Below are positions 1 to 8,774 of a stretch of DNA of 64,000 bases, one piece after another. The notes under the pieces were generated by a model. That model had not been told where the DNA came from. It saw only the letters and a list, made by a program, of their open reading frames with translations, and searched no databases. The position numbers and the translations under genes are program-made. Each line of letters begins with the position of its first letter. Positions within the stretch are counted from its first letter, which is position 1. Source of the stretch: Occallatibacter gabretensis (GTDB taxonomy: Bacteria > Acidobacteriota > Terriglobia > Terriglobales > Acidobacteriaceae); the NCBI RefSeq assembly GCF_001449115.1, contig NZ_LAIJ01000009.1, positions 1,742,114-1,806,113 on the forward strand. Reading direction: 5' to 3'.

Positions 1-2135
1 GGATGGGCCTGAGCTATACGCGCTTCCACACTACAGCTCTCTGCTCGCCGACGCGCGCGGCCCTTCTCACAGGGCGCAACCACCACTCGGCCGGAACCGG
101 AGTCATCGTAGAGGTCGGCGACGGTTATCCGGGATATAGCGGACAAATTCCCAAGAGCGCCGCGATGTTCGCCGAGGTGCTGCGTCAGGGTGGCTACAGC
201 ACCGCATTCATCGGCAAGAACCACAACATCGCCGACTGGGAGACAAGCATTGCCGGCCCATTTGACCGCTGGCCGAACCTGCAGGGTTTCGATTATTTTT
301 ACGGTTTCATCGGTGGAGAGATGGACCAGTGGCAGCCGACCCTTTACCGGGGTACGACACCGGTAACGATGGAGATCCCGAAGGGGCGGGAGGGCCATTA
401 CACGTTGAACGATTCGCTTGCCGACGACACGATCCGGTACATGAACCTGGAAAAATCCACGACACCGGACCGTCCCTTCTTCATCTACTACGCTCCCGGT
501 GCGACGCATGCTCCGCACCATGTGCCGCCGGAGTGGATCGACAAGTTCAAGGGCCAGTTCAACCAGGGCTGGGACAAGTACCGCGAGGAGACATACCAGC
601 GGCAGCTTAAGCTGGGCGTCATTCCGGCCGATACGAAGCTGACTCCGCGGCCTGCTGAGATTCCCGCGTGGGATTCTCTCTCGCCGGACGAGAAGCGCGT
701 TGCCTCGCGGCTGATGGAGATCTTTGCCGCGTACACCGCGCAGACGGATTATGAAGTGGGACGCGTTCTGGACAATCTCGAAGTGATCGGCCAGCTTCAC
801 AACACGCTCATCTTCTGGGAGATTGGCGACAATGGTGCTTCCATGGAGGGAACTCTGAGCGGATGTTTCAACGAGCTTGCTACTTTACAGGGCGTCCCGG
901 AAGACGCGTCGTTTCTGGTTAAGCACATCGACGAGTTAGGCAGCGCCAAGGCATCCAACCACATTCCCGTTGGTTGGGCATGGGCCGTGAACACTCCCTT
1001 CCAATGGGGCAAGCAGGTGGCGTCGCACTTTGGCGGCACGCGCAACCCATTGGTCATAGCGTGGCCGGACCGCATCAAGGACGCGGGCGGCATACGCACG
1101 CAGTTCCACCATGTCATCGACATCTCGCCCACGATTCTGGAGGCAGCGCATCTTGCGCAACCGGTGGAGGTGAATGGAGTGAAGCAGAAGCCCATTGAGG
1201 GCGTAAGCATGATGTATAGCTTCGATAACCCCAAGGCCATCAGCCCCCGCCACATTCAATACTTCGAGATGTTCGGAAACCGCGCTCTCTATAAAGATGG
1301 CTGGATCGCCACCGCTCGTCACGGGCGGCTTCCCTGGGTGAACATGGGCGGTAGCACAGGAGACTTCGACAACGACAAATGGGAGCTCTATAACCTCGCC
1401 GACGACTTCAGCGAAGCGAACGATGTCTCGGCCAAATATCCGCAGAAGCTGAAGGAGCTACAGGATGATTTCTGGGTCGAGGCGAAAAAGTACGATGTTC
1501 TACCGCTGGACGACCGTTTTGCGGAGCGCGGAGACCCCAGTCTGCGGCCGAGCTTGATTGCCGGACGAACCGACTTCACCTATTACCCCGGCGCCACTCG
1601 GATACCGGAGCCATCCGCCGCGAATACGAAGAATACATCGCACACCATCACTGCCACCATTGAAGTGCCGCAGGGCCGAGCGGATGGAGTGCTCGTGGCT
1701 GAAGGTGGCGCGGCTGGCGGGTACACGCTCTACGTCAAGGATGGAAAGCCCGTCTACGAGTACAACTTCATGGCACATGAGCGATACAAGATCGCGAGTT
1801 CCGAGGCGCTTTCACCCGGTCCTGCTGTCATTCGGGTCGAGGTCAAATACGACGGCGGAGGCATCGGAAAAGGAGAGACCGCCACTCTCTTCATCAATGA
1901 CAAAAAAGTCGGCGAGGGCCGGATCGACAAGAGCGTGCCTGGACGTTTCGGGCCCGAATCCTTCGATGTGGGCATGGACAACGGCTCCCCGGTGAGCGAG
2001 GCCTATGAACCGCCGTTCACATACGCCGGGACGATCAAGAAGATACAGATCAACATCCAGCCTTCAAACCTCAGCGCGAGCGATCAACAAACGGTTCGTG
2101 ATGAGGAAGGAGCAGCGGCGCTGGCTATCGAGTGA
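1..2135 (+). CDS. Arylsulfatase, 3' part (5' end outside window)
   Basis: Sulfatase-family enzyme that hydrolyses sulfate esters, probably exported. The visible reading frame begins in mid-domain: the motif CSPTR, whose cysteine is converted to formylglycine, lies at residues 14-18 of the visible part, whereas in complete sulfatases it follows about 50-80 residues including a metal-binding DD pair. That start is missing, so the ATG at base 3 is internal. Other family marks are GKNHN near residue 70, HAPHH near 170 and the metal-binding IGDNG near 277. After about residue 540 there is an extra C-terminal region of roughly 160 residues, rich in beta-type sequence, not part of the core fold. Substrate is unknown. 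Family call is firm; the product name arylsulfatase is by resemblance to AtsA-type enzymes. Confidence 0.85.
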   Translation, partial: MGLSYTRFHTTALCSPTRAALLTGRNHHSAGTGVIVEVGDGYPGYSGQIPKSAAMFAEVLRQGGYSTAFIGKNHNIADWETSIAGPFDRWPNLQGFDYFYGFIGGEMDQWQPTLYRGTTPVTMEIPKGREGHYTLNDSLADDTIRYMNLEKSTTPDRPFFIYYAPGATHAPHHVPPEWIDKFKGQFNQGWDKYREETYQRQLKLGVIPADTKLTPRPAEIPAWDSLSPDEKRVASRLMEIFAAYTAQTDYEVGRVLDNLEVIGQLHNTLIFWEIGDNGASMEGTLSGCFNELATLQGVPEDASFLVKHIDELGSAKASNHIPVGWAWAVNTPFQWGKQVASHFGGTRNPLVIAWPDRIKDAGGIRTQFHHVIDISPTILEAAHLAQPVEVNGVKQKPIEGVSMMYSFDNPKAISPRHIQYFEMFGNRALYKDGWIATARHGRLPWVNMGGSTGDFDNDKWELYNLADDFSEANDVSAKYPQKLKELQDDFWVEAKKYDVLPLDDRFAERGDPSLRPSLIAGRTDFTYYPGATRIPEPSAANTKNTSHTITATIEVPQGRADGVLVAEGGAAGGYTLYVKDGKPVYEYNFMAHERYKIASSEALSPGPAVIRVEVKYDGGGIGKGETATLFINDKKVGEGRIDKSVPGRFGPESFDVGMDNGSPVSEAYEPPFTYAGTIKKIQINIQPSNLSASDQQTVRDEEGAAALAIE

Positions 2136-2377
2136 CCTCTACTGCAAAAGAATGGGCACGGGTGGGTCGCCGTAGCTTTGTGCTTTACTACGATCCTTCT
2201 GCCGCTACAGAGGCACATTGGGCAGATTTATTTTGCGCGCGGACTGATCAAAACTCCTCGTTTTTCTCGTTCCTGGTCCCTGGTTACTTTAGTCCATTGT
2301 CCTTTCGTACCGTCTCAGTTCTTCAGATAGTTTGCGTAGTATTAGGCCCCTTTGTGAAACACTCATAATCAGCAGAG

Positions 2378-2415
2378 AAAAAAGACGGCCCGAATCCACT
2401 TGGATTCGGGCCGTC
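2378..2415 (-). terminator. Strong hairpin with T-run on the minus strand
   Basis: GACGGCCCGAATCCA (2384-2398) pairs perfectly with TGGATTCGGGCCGTC (2401-2415). On the plus strand the stem is preceded by six A and followed by GTCATT, so the canonical hairpin-plus-T-run reads on the minus strand. No minus-strand gene is seen to its right. It may also end sulfatase transcription in a T-run-independent way. Confidence 0.5.
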
Positions 2416-2664
2416 GTCATTAAGGGAGGGGAGGGGACCCCTCCCCCACTCCTTTTCACTGGCAAAGTGAAATTCTGTAAATCTGTAGTTGCACAGTCCC
2501 GGAATGAAGATCGTATAAAGATTTTTATAAGAACTGTGCAATCGTTCGTATCTTAAAGAAATAAAATCGCTTAGAAATCTGTGCTGCACAGGATAACTCC
2601 TGCAATTGTCCAAAATCGAACAGTTCCAAATCTGATACTTAAACCCGCTCGCCGCATCTATCAA

Positions 2665-2693
2665 TTGACGCCCCCGACAACGGAGCCTACGCT
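2665..2693 (+). promoter_or_regulatory. Possible sigma70-type promoter of yceD-rpmF-plsX
   Basis: TTGACG (2665-2670), 17-nt spacer, TACGCT (2688-2693), only six bases before the yceD ATG. The -35 match is good and the -10 poor. If real, the transcript would begin almost at the start codon, giving a near-leaderless mRNA; this fits the lack of a good Shine-Dalgarno sequence before the gene. Confidence 0.25.
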
Positions 2694-2699
2694 TAAATC

Positions 2700-3251
2700 A
2701 TGGAATTCAAAGTCATTGAGCTGGAAAAAGAACCGATCGATTTCGATCTCCAGTTCCAGCCTGGCAGCATCGATTACGTCGAAGAAGCCGTACAATCCGG
2801 CCCGCTCTCAACCAGCGGACGCGCCGAAGTCCTCCACGAGCACCACGGACCGAAACAGATCATCTCCGATATTCGCCTCAAAGGCCATTTCGCAGGCAAC
2901 TTCGAAGTTCCCTGCGCCCGTTGCGTCGAACCCGTCGCAACCAGCCTTCAGGGTGATTTCGACCTGATCTTTCGCCCCGTCGGCGCCGATTCCGGTCGCA
3001 GCGAGCGATCCATAACTGCAGAAGAAACAGAAATCGGGTATTATCAAAAGGACAGTCTGTTGCTTGAAGATGTGCTGCGCGAACAGGTGCTTTTGTCCCT
3101 GCCGGCCAGAACGCTGTGCAAGCCCGACTGCAAGGGACTTTGCCCGCGCTGCGGCCTGAACCGCAATACAGACTCCTGCTCCTGCGAGCAGGAAGCAAGC
3201 GACCCCCGCTGGGAGGCGCTTGCCGGACTCCGTGGCACGATAAAGTCTTGA
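2700..3251 (+). CDS. yceD: YceD/DUF177 family protein, 23S rRNA accumulation factor
   Basis: 183-residue member of the YceD (DUF177) family, known in other bacteria to help 23S rRNA accumulation and almost always encoded just before rpmF, as here (104-nt gap). Family marks are the CARC pair at residues 72-75 and a C-terminal cysteine cluster C140, C144, C148 and C151, which resembles a zinc-binding knuckle and is typical of the longer, non-enterobacterial version. No signal peptide, so cytoplasmic. The ATG at 2700 has no good Shine-Dalgarno sequence; the next possible starts are too far inside the domain. Probably first gene of a yceD-rpmF-plsX unit. Confidence 0.85.
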   Translation: MEFKVIELEKEPIDFDLQFQPGSIDYVEEAVQSGPLSTSGRAEVLHEHHGPKQIISDIRLKGHFAGNFEVPCARCVEPVATSLQGDFDLIFRPVGADSGRSERSITAEETEIGYYQKDSLLLEDVLREQVLLSLPARTLCKPDCKGLCPRCGLNRNTDSCSCEQEASDPRWEALAGLRGTIKS

Positions 3252-3275
3252 AAAATGAGTTTTTCAACGATTTTT
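3248..3275 (+). terminator. Weak hairpin with T-run after yceD
   Basis: TTGAAAAA (3248-3255), loop TGAG, TTTTTCAA (3260-3267), then CGATTTTT. AT-rich stem of 8 bp overlapping the yceD stop; at most a partial terminator or attenuator before rpmF. Confidence 0.3.
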
Positions 3276-3355
3276 AGGTGTTTTGCCCACCGGGATCTTG
3301 TGCTGGCTAGTTGACTGGACGGCCAGTCCGGGCGGAACACGAAAGGAATTGCACC

Positions 3356-3544
3356 ATGCCTAATCCGAAACGGCGCCACTCTACGCGCCGCACCGCCCTC
3401 CGCCGCTCTCACGACTTCCTCACCGCTACCGGCCTCTCCGAGTGCCCGGTGTGCCACGAGAAGAAGCTGCCCCATCGCGCCTGCCCCAAGTGCGGCGAGT
3501 ACAAGGGCCGCCAGGTTCTCGAAGTGAAGGAAGCAGCCAAGTAG
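3356..3544 (+). CDS. rpmF: 50S ribosomal protein L32
   Basis: 62-residue L32 of the large ribosomal subunit. It starts MPNPKRRHS, the standard beginning of the family, and carries four zinc-type cysteines (C30, C33, C43, C46), so this is the zinc-binding C+ form. The frame is open upstream, but the ATG at 3356 is chosen because it gives the family N-terminus and follows a purine-rich GAAAGGAA. It sits between yceD and plsX, the conserved bacterial order. Co-transcription with plsX is likely (26-nt gap). Confidence 0.97.
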   Translation: MPNPKRRHSTRRTALRRSHDFLTATGLSECPVCHEKKLPHRACPKCGEYKGRQVLEVKEAAK

Positions 3545-3570
3545 GTTCCGGAACAGGTATTCTGGGCACC

Positions 3571-4623
3571 ATGCTCATCGACATAGCTCTCGACGCCTTC
3601 GGCTCCGACAAAGCCCCCGAACCTGAAATTCGGGGCGCTATACTCGCGTGCCGCACGCTGCCAGTCCGGGTGCATCTTATCGGCCCGGAGCCGGAGTTGC
3701 GCGACCTGCTCGACGAGCACCTTCAAGACGAAGATCTGCCGATCATCATTCATCACGCTTCCGAGCGCATTGGAATGGACGAAAAGGCCGCGCACGCCGT
3801 CCGCACTAAAAAGGACAGCACCATGCGCGTCGGCCTCAAGCTTGTCCGTGAGCGCAAGGCAGTTGGCTTTGTCACTGCCGGCAATACGGGCGCAGCAATG
3901 GCTACGGCCAAGATGGTCCTCGGCGCATTGCCCGGCGTTGATCGGCCCGCGCTGGCCACACCCATGCCGACCGTAACCGGCAGCCCCTGTGTTCTGCTGG
4001 ATGTCGGCGCCAACGTGGATTGCAAGGCGCACAATCTCGAACAATTCGCTGTAATGGGCGAAATGTATTCGCGAAGCGTATTCAAGGTCCGCTCGCCGCG
4101 CGTAGGCTTGCTTTCGATCGGTGAGGAAGAGACCAAAGGCAACGAGCTTACGCACGAAGCCACTCCGCTTCTGAAGGCGCTTCCACTCAATTTTGTCGGC
4201 AACGTCGAAGGCCGCGACATCTTTAATGGCAATGCGGACGTAATCGTCTGCGACGGCTTTGTCGGCAATGTAGCCCTTAAGACCAGCGAAGGCATCGGAC
4301 GCTTTGTCCGCGATGCATTGCGCGCTTCACTGAATACGACCGTCACAGCCAAGGTGGGCGCGCTGCTTTCCCGCCAGGCGTTCAATGATTTCCGCCGCCG
4401 GCTAGACTACACCGAATATGGCGGCGCACTGCTGCTCGGCGTGCGTGGCGTTTGCATCATCGGTCACGGCTCATCCAATGACAATGCCATTTTCAATGGC
4501 ATCCGCGTAGCCTACGAGTTCGCCAAGTCCGGCACAAACGAGAAGATCGAACGCGAATTCGCCAGCCGCCCCCAGCGCCCTTCTAATCCTCCCGCCACCG
4601 GTCCGGACGCCACGATTCAATGA
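3571..4623 (+). CDS. plsX: Phosphate acyltransferase PlsX
   Basis: 350-residue peripheral-membrane acyltransferase making acyl-phosphate from acyl-ACP for PlsY, the first step of phospholipid synthesis in most bacteria. The protein starts MLIDIALDAFGSDKAP, close to the family's ALDAMGGDxAP motif; GNTGA near residue 110 and DVGANVDCK near 147 are also typical. The open frame extends upstream through rpmF, but the ATG at 3571 matches the family start. Usually followed by fabH-fabD-fabG; here the cluster ends and fabD is found alone at 38.9 kb. Length is normal for the family. Confidence 0.96.
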   Translation: MLIDIALDAFGSDKAPEPEIRGAILACRTLPVRVHLIGPEPELRDLLDEHLQDEDLPIIIHHASERIGMDEKAAHAVRTKKDSTMRVGLKLVRERKAVGFVTAGNTGAAMATAKMVLGALPGVDRPALATPMPTVTGSPCVLLDVGANVDCKAHNLEQFAVMGEMYSRSVFKVRSPRVGLLSIGEEETKGNELTHEATPLLKALPLNFVGNVEGRDIFNGNADVIVCDGFVGNVALKTSEGIGRFVRDALRASLNTTVTAKVGALLSRQAFNDFRRRLDYTEYGGALLLGVRGVCIIGHGSSNDNAIFNGIRVAYEFAKSGTNEKIEREFASRPQRPSNPPATGPDATIQ

Positions 4624-4654
4624 TTCAGCAGCCGCACCGGTTAAAGTGGTGTGC

Positions 4655-5629
4655 ATGAGATTTCCGGTGCGACTCTTGTTCGTTTGCGTCCTGGTGCAAA
4701 TCGCTGTTTTTGCCTCATGCGCCCAGAGCCAACCTGCGGCATTACCATCAGCAGGAAAACCGCAGCTCGTTCTTCTCGACACCGACATCGGCGACGACAT
4801 CGACGATGCCTTCGCGCTCTCTCTTCTCATCAAAAGCCCCGAAGTAAAGCTTCTCGGAATTACCACCGCCTACGGTGATACCGAACTTCGTGCCCGCCTT
4901 CTTGACAGATACCTTACGGCTGTTGGCCGCACGGATATTCCCATTGCAGTCGGCGTCCATACCGCGCAGACCAATATCTTCACGCAGGCTACTTATGCTC
5001 GTCGTCAGCCGGATCGTAAATATCCGGACGGCATTGATTTTCTACTCGGTCAGATCCGGCTACATCCTGGCGAGATCACGCTGATTGCCATCGGCCCGCT
5101 GAATAACATTCATGCGGCCATCGACAAAGACCCCGCTGCCTTTCGCAAGCTTAAGCGCGTCGTAATTATGGGCGGTAGCGTTCATCGCGGCTATGGGCTC
5201 ACCGGAACGCCGCCGCAGGTAGAGTGGAATACCGGCCGCGATCCAGCCGGTATGCGGGCACTTCTAGCTTCCGGCGTTCCGGTCTTTGTTATGCCGCTGG
5301 ACTCGACTCAGATTTCTCTTCCACAAGCTGACCAGGACCAGATCTTTTCATATGGTTCGCCGATGACGGACCAACTCACGCTGCTCTATTACCAGTGGAG
5401 GGCATTGAATGACTGGCATGGCGCCTCCCCAACGCTCTTTGACCCTGTCGCCGCAGCCTATGCGTTTAAGCCTGATATTTGCACCATGCAGTCCATTCGT
5501 CTGGATGTAGACGACAAGGGAATGACCGTGCCAGTGGGTGGCGCGCCCAACGCTCAGGTCTGTCTCAAGTCGGATGAAAAGGGTTTTCTGGAATTGCTGG
5601 GGGGACGAATCGCGCCCAGCGCGCACTAA
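4655..5629 (+). CDS. Exported nucleoside hydrolase (IUNH family)
   Basis: 324-residue inosine-uridine preferring nucleoside hydrolase-type protein, which cleaves the N-glycosidic bond of nucleosides. The calcium-binding start motif DTDIGDDIDD lies at residues 42-51, preceded by a signal peptide (residues 1-22, hydrophobic LLFVCVLVQIAVFAS). A cysteine follows FAS at position 22, a weak lipobox, so it could be a lipoprotein. A later FDPVAAAYA motif supplies the last metal-binding Asp. Export is unusual for the classical enzyme but common in acidobacterial and bacteroidetal versions, and suggests scavenging of extracellular nucleosides. ATG 4655 is preferred over two upstream GTG codons. Stands 31 nt after plsX and ends at a hairpin terminator. 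Confidence 0.85.
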   Translation: MRFPVRLLFVCVLVQIAVFASCAQSQPAALPSAGKPQLVLLDTDIGDDIDDAFALSLLIKSPEVKLLGITTAYGDTELRARLLDRYLTAVGRTDIPIAVGVHTAQTNIFTQATYARRQPDRKYPDGIDFLLGQIRLHPGEITLIAIGPLNNIHAAIDKDPAAFRKLKRVVIMGGSVHRGYGLTGTPPQVEWNTGRDPAGMRALLASGVPVFVMPLDSTQISLPQADQDQIFSYGSPMTDQLTLLYYQWRALNDWHGASPTLFDPVAAAYAFKPDICTMQSIRLDVDDKGMTVPVGGAPNAQVCLKSDEKGFLELLGGRIAPSAH

Positions 5630-5644
5630 GTGCCGGGAAAATGC

Positions 5645-5683
5645 AGACGACGCGCCGGAAATCCTCTGGCGCGTCGTCTTTCG
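5645..5683. terminator. Bidirectional terminator between convergent genes
   Basis: AGACGACGCGCC (5645-5656) pairs with GGCGCGTCGTCT (5668-5679), a 12-bp stem with an 11-nt loop, placed between the nucleoside hydrolase (+) and the S53 peptidase (-). T-rich sequence follows on the plus strand. Confidence 0.7.
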
Positions 5684-5696
5684 TTCATCTTGCTTG

Positions 5697-7772
5697 TTAT
5701 TTTTCAATCCTTGCTTGCACCTTCTTCACCGCACTCTTGGCCTTCTCATTGTCGAGAATTGCGAAGTAGAAGGGCAGGCCGTTCGGCTCACCATAGCCTG
5801 TAACGTTATCCCAGCCTTTGGTGACCGTGAGTGAGGAGTCAGTCCCAAAGCTCAACACGGCAGCATCTGATGAATCGAATGGCAGGAGGCCGCTGGTAAA
5901 CTGCGTCTGGCTATACAGCAAGCCGGTAAATAGATCCGCAGCAGAGTAATCCGTAGTGCCGCTCGAATCCGTAACCGAGCCGGCAGGGTTATTCCCGATA
6001 ATCGAGTTCGTTGGCAAGACATCGGTGATCTGTCCTGCTTTGAGTTTGGCTATCGTGGGGGAGGCAAAACCAAGCGGTTTGCCGTTGATCTGATCTCCAA
6101 TAGCCCAGAGTGCAGTAAAGAGCGGACTGGCAAGACTGGTGCCACCAATTCCAGCCTCGACAAACTGCGTTCCCTGGGACGTTACGACAACTACAACTCC
6201 GGTATTTGGATCGGCAAGAGCGGAGACATCCGGCACCTGACGCCATTTGCCCGGCACACCCGTCTGCCAGGAAGGCTTGGCAAAGAACTGGCTCTGCCCG
6301 CCACCTGCTCCACCAAGGAAGCCGAGCGCAAACGGCGGATCAAGCGCGCCTCCAAGAGCAACGTATGCGGCATTGTTGCCCCAGCCTGTGACGATGTCGC
6401 CTAAGCCGATCGGGTTATTCAGAATGCTGGTGCCACCCACAGCTACGGCATAGGGAGAGTCCGACGGCACCTCAACCGCGCCAACCGGTGTTCCCAGGCC
6501 AAGGTCGCCGCCGTCGCCACTGGAGAATTGGAAAGAAATACCAGCAGCGGCACCCTTTTTGAGCACGGAGTTGAAGGCATCGAGTTCGGCAGGACCTGCG
6601 ATGATCTCGTCGTCATTTTCCCAACTGCTGGAGACAGTGTTGGCCAGTTTTTTGCTGATGATGTACTGCAGTGAGGCGATCTGATCCTCGTTATCTTGTC
6701 CCGCTGAGGCGACGACCAGGATTTTGGCGCCCGGAGCTATCGAGTGAGCGGTTTGGATATCGAGTGCAATTTCAGTTGTCCAACCGGTCAGGTCCGCAGC
6801 ATTGGGGTTTAGAGGCTTTCCTTCGGGATAGATAACCTGGAAGTTCTTCGAAGTAAGTGCAGGCAAGCCAAAAAGCGTAGAAAACGCATTGGCGTCGGTT
6901 TCTGCGGCTGCATAGCCGAAGGCCTCCACCAGCGCGATAGTCTGGCCGCTTCCGTCGAAGCCTTCCTCTATGAGGGGGATAAGGCCATAGTGCGTCTGCA
7001 GATCTGTTGGCGTGTAGGAAACGATCAGATTCGAGTTTTGATCGTAGACCGTCCCGGTGTAGGTCGCTGTAGGCAGCGATGCTCCAGGAGTGGTGTAGTT
7101 AAACGTCTCAGACGCCGACAGCGGCAGCTCACTAATCTGGCTCAGGATTCCACCGCTGTCCTTCACGCTAACGAGAGTCTTCTTGAAGCGCGGTTGGCCG
7201 GTTTTGTAGTTCTTCTGATAGACGAGTTGAGGCTGGGCCTGGTGCCGTTCAAGGCCTGCCACTGCCTTGACCAGCGGCGCTGCGGGGCCGGTGAGGACGG
7301 CGTCGCGCGTGTGTGCCTGGAAAATGCGACCGTTCTTCAATTGGAACGAATGAATTTCAGTCTGAAAGGCGCTCTCTGCGTTGCCGACCGTGCCGTGCAC
7401 GCGAATCGAGAAACGGTTGGAGTCTGAGGAGATAACAGTAAAACCCTGATTGATGAGCTCGCGTTTAACGCTGTCGAACTCCTCCTGAGTGGGAGCATAT
7501 TTTTCGAAATCAGAGTCGGTGAACCATTGGTGGAATGTGGGAGAAGCGGGATCGTAAAGGGCGTCGACGGCTTTGTCGTATTCGGCTTCGTTGTGTGGTT
7601 GGAGAACTACCGTCAGGTTGACCTGGTTTGAAGGATTGACGTGGCCGAGGTCCTTCGTGAGCGAGACGGCACGAGGGACATTATGGGAGGGAAGCTGTGA
7701 CAGAGAGTAGCTGGAGGCAAAGAAAGCAATTGCCAGCGATGCCACCGCAGTGCGAAGGGCTGAAAATTTCAT
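5697..7772 (-). CDS. S53 family (sedolisin/kumamolisin) serine-carboxyl peptidase
   Basis: 691-residue exported acid-active endopeptidase. Signal peptide at residues 1-26; pro-kumamolisin activation domain about 35-190; catalytic domain from about 250. The catalytic set is visible: E334 and D338 in TEIALD, the oxyanion Asp D420 in SSGDGG and the nucleophile S546 in GGTSLASP. The usual SGTSxA is GGTSLA here, with the serine kept. In its native form the prodomain is removed at low pH, which suits an acidophilic soil acidobacterium. Monocistronic between a convergent terminator and the long leader region of rpsL. Substrate specificity cannot be read. Confidence 0.93.
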   Translation of the reverse strand: MKFSALRTAVASLAIAFFASSYSLSQLPSHNVPRAVSLTKDLGHVNPSNQVNLTVVLQPHNEAEYDKAVDALYDPASPTFHQWFTDSDFEKYAPTQEEFDSVKRELINQGFTVISSDSNRFSIRVHGTVGNAESAFQTEIHSFQLKNGRIFQAHTRDAVLTGPAAPLVKAVAGLERHQAQPQLVYQKNYKTGQPRFKKTLVSVKDSGGILSQISELPLSASETFNYTTPGASLPTATYTGTVYDQNSNLIVSYTPTDLQTHYGLIPLIEEGFDGSGQTIALVEAFGYAAAETDANAFSTLFGLPALTSKNFQVIYPEGKPLNPNAADLTGWTTEIALDIQTAHSIAPGAKILVVASAGQDNEDQIASLQYIISKKLANTVSSSWENDDEIIAGPAELDAFNSVLKKGAAAGISFQFSSGDGGDLGLGTPVGAVEVPSDSPYAVAVGGTSILNNPIGLGDIVTGWGNNAAYVALGGALDPPFALGFLGGAGGGQSQFFAKPSWQTGVPGKWRQVPDVSALADPNTGVVVVVTSQGTQFVEAGIGGTSLASPLFTALWAIGDQINGKPLGFASPTIAKLKAGQITDVLPTNSIIGNNPAGSVTDSSGTTDYSAADLFTGLLYSQTQFTSGLLPFDSSDAAVLSFGTDSSLTVTKGWDNVTGYGEPNGLPFYFAILDNEKAKSAVKKVQARIEK

Positions 7773-8180
7773 TGCATCTCCTCGAGTGAAAACGGGTTAG
7801 ATAACTGCATGTAGCTGGCGGTGAGCGGTCAGAAGACACGCCGGCGCTCAACGCAGGATGCGCAGCTCAGGGATAAGGACGACAATCGAAGACCCGTGGC
7901 GAAGCGAGCTTTGGCGCTCGTGGAGCGCTTTCAGGAGCAATCGTGCGGTCTGAAGCGCAGTACCTCGCCGTTATTGCGCGGCAGGGAGACTCCTGCTCTA
8001 GGAATGTTTTGAAGTAGGCTCAGTCCGTGGGAGGCCAAGGCAGCACAAAGAAATTGCTACGGACGGGCCTGAAAGGCAGGCATTAACAACAACGCGCGGC
8101 GTCTTGGGTAGGAAGCGTCGGGATTACGGGTTCGAACGCCATGTCCGGGATTGTAGCAAGGGTCTCTATGCTGTCAATAG

Positions 8181-8208
8181 GAAATATTTCTGGAAACCTA
8201 GTTTCCAG
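8181..8208. promoter_or_regulatory. Adjacent palindromes, possible operator
   Basis: GAAATATTTC (8181-8190) is self-complementary and shares its last base with CTGGAAAC-CTA-GTTTCCAG (8190-8208), an 8-bp inverted repeat with a 3-nt spacer. They sit 56 bases upstream of the -35 box at 8264, a fitting place for a regulator site. Confidence 0.35.
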
Positions 8209-8263
8209 GCGGCAATTTGTCATGCGGATTCGTAGGATTTTGACTGTTTCATCTCAAAAAGAA

Positions 8264-8292
8264 TTGACCCTCAGAAAAATCCTTGTTATTGT
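8264..8292 (+). promoter_or_regulatory. Candidate promoter of the rpsL (str) operon
   Basis: TTGACC (8264-8269), 17-nt spacer, TATTGT (8287-8292): 5/6 and 4/6 matches to the sigma70 consensus with ideal spacing, in a locally AT-rich stretch of otherwise GC-rich DNA. Transcription would start near 8299. Confidence 0.45.
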
Positions 8293-8774
8293 TAGAAGGT
8301 TCCGCAAGAACACCCCTTTTCGTGTGTCATGACGAAACAGGGGCGAACAGGAGCCCAGTTTGTGTTCAAACTTGAGCTAATCTGGGGTCGATGAAGGTTT
8401 TTCCGGCCAGACAAGCTCTGAAATTAGCTCTTATTCTTGCAAGAGCAGGGGCATGAAGTCGAAGGCGCGCAGTTTTTTGAAGTAGAGCGCAACCTTCGCA
8501 AATATTCGCTACGGTGCTCGCGCGTTCTTCACCTTGAAGGGCTATGCGAGCCGGAACCGCGAAACGGAACTGACTTCCAAGGCTTGATTAAAGCTTGACG
8601 GAACGTGCAGTCACCGTCACGGGTCTCGTCTGAACGGGAAGAAAGCAGACGCGAAGCAGCTATTGGGCTTCTGTGCGTTTTGTCGGGCTTAATTGCCTTT
8701 CAAAACCATGAGAGCCCGAAGAGTGTGCGGCGCGCTGTAATGAAGTTGAGGGTTTTTGGGTAAGGAGTTTCGGT

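Larger units (their letters stand above)
2136..2699. other. Intergenic region, no supported gene
   Basis: 564 bases between the sulfatase and yceD. Short open frames here lack ribosome-binding sites and family resemblance. The region holds degenerate GTCCCTGG/AGTCCATTGTCC words (about 2271-2311), a perfect 15-bp hairpin (2384-2415), a G-rich then C-rich palindromic stretch (about 2424-2452) and a possible promoter next to yceD. Confidence 0.6.
7773..8774. other. 1-kb leader/intergenic region upstream of rpsL
   Basis: No gene supported; two 63-codon open frames (7821-8012, 8141-8332) have no convincing start or composition. Visible structure: overlapping palindromes at 8181-8208, a likely promoter at 8264-8292, a small inverted repeat AGTTTG-TGTT-CAAACT at 8357-8372. 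If the promoter is the main one, rpsL has a leader of about 475 nt. Confidence 0.55.

Noticed and set aside
2132..2368. 78-codon frame directly after the sulfatase
   Set aside because: Starts by overlapping the sulfatase stop, passes through spacer repeat words, no family; likely chance.
8115..8155. tRNA-like T-loop (GGGTTCGAACGCC) in the rpsL leader
   Set aside because: Stem halves around the TTCGAA do not pair and no acceptor or anticodon arm fits.
7821..8332. Two 63-codon frames in the rpsL leader
   Set aside because: No ribosome-binding sites, composition unlike genes, one overlaps the palindromes.
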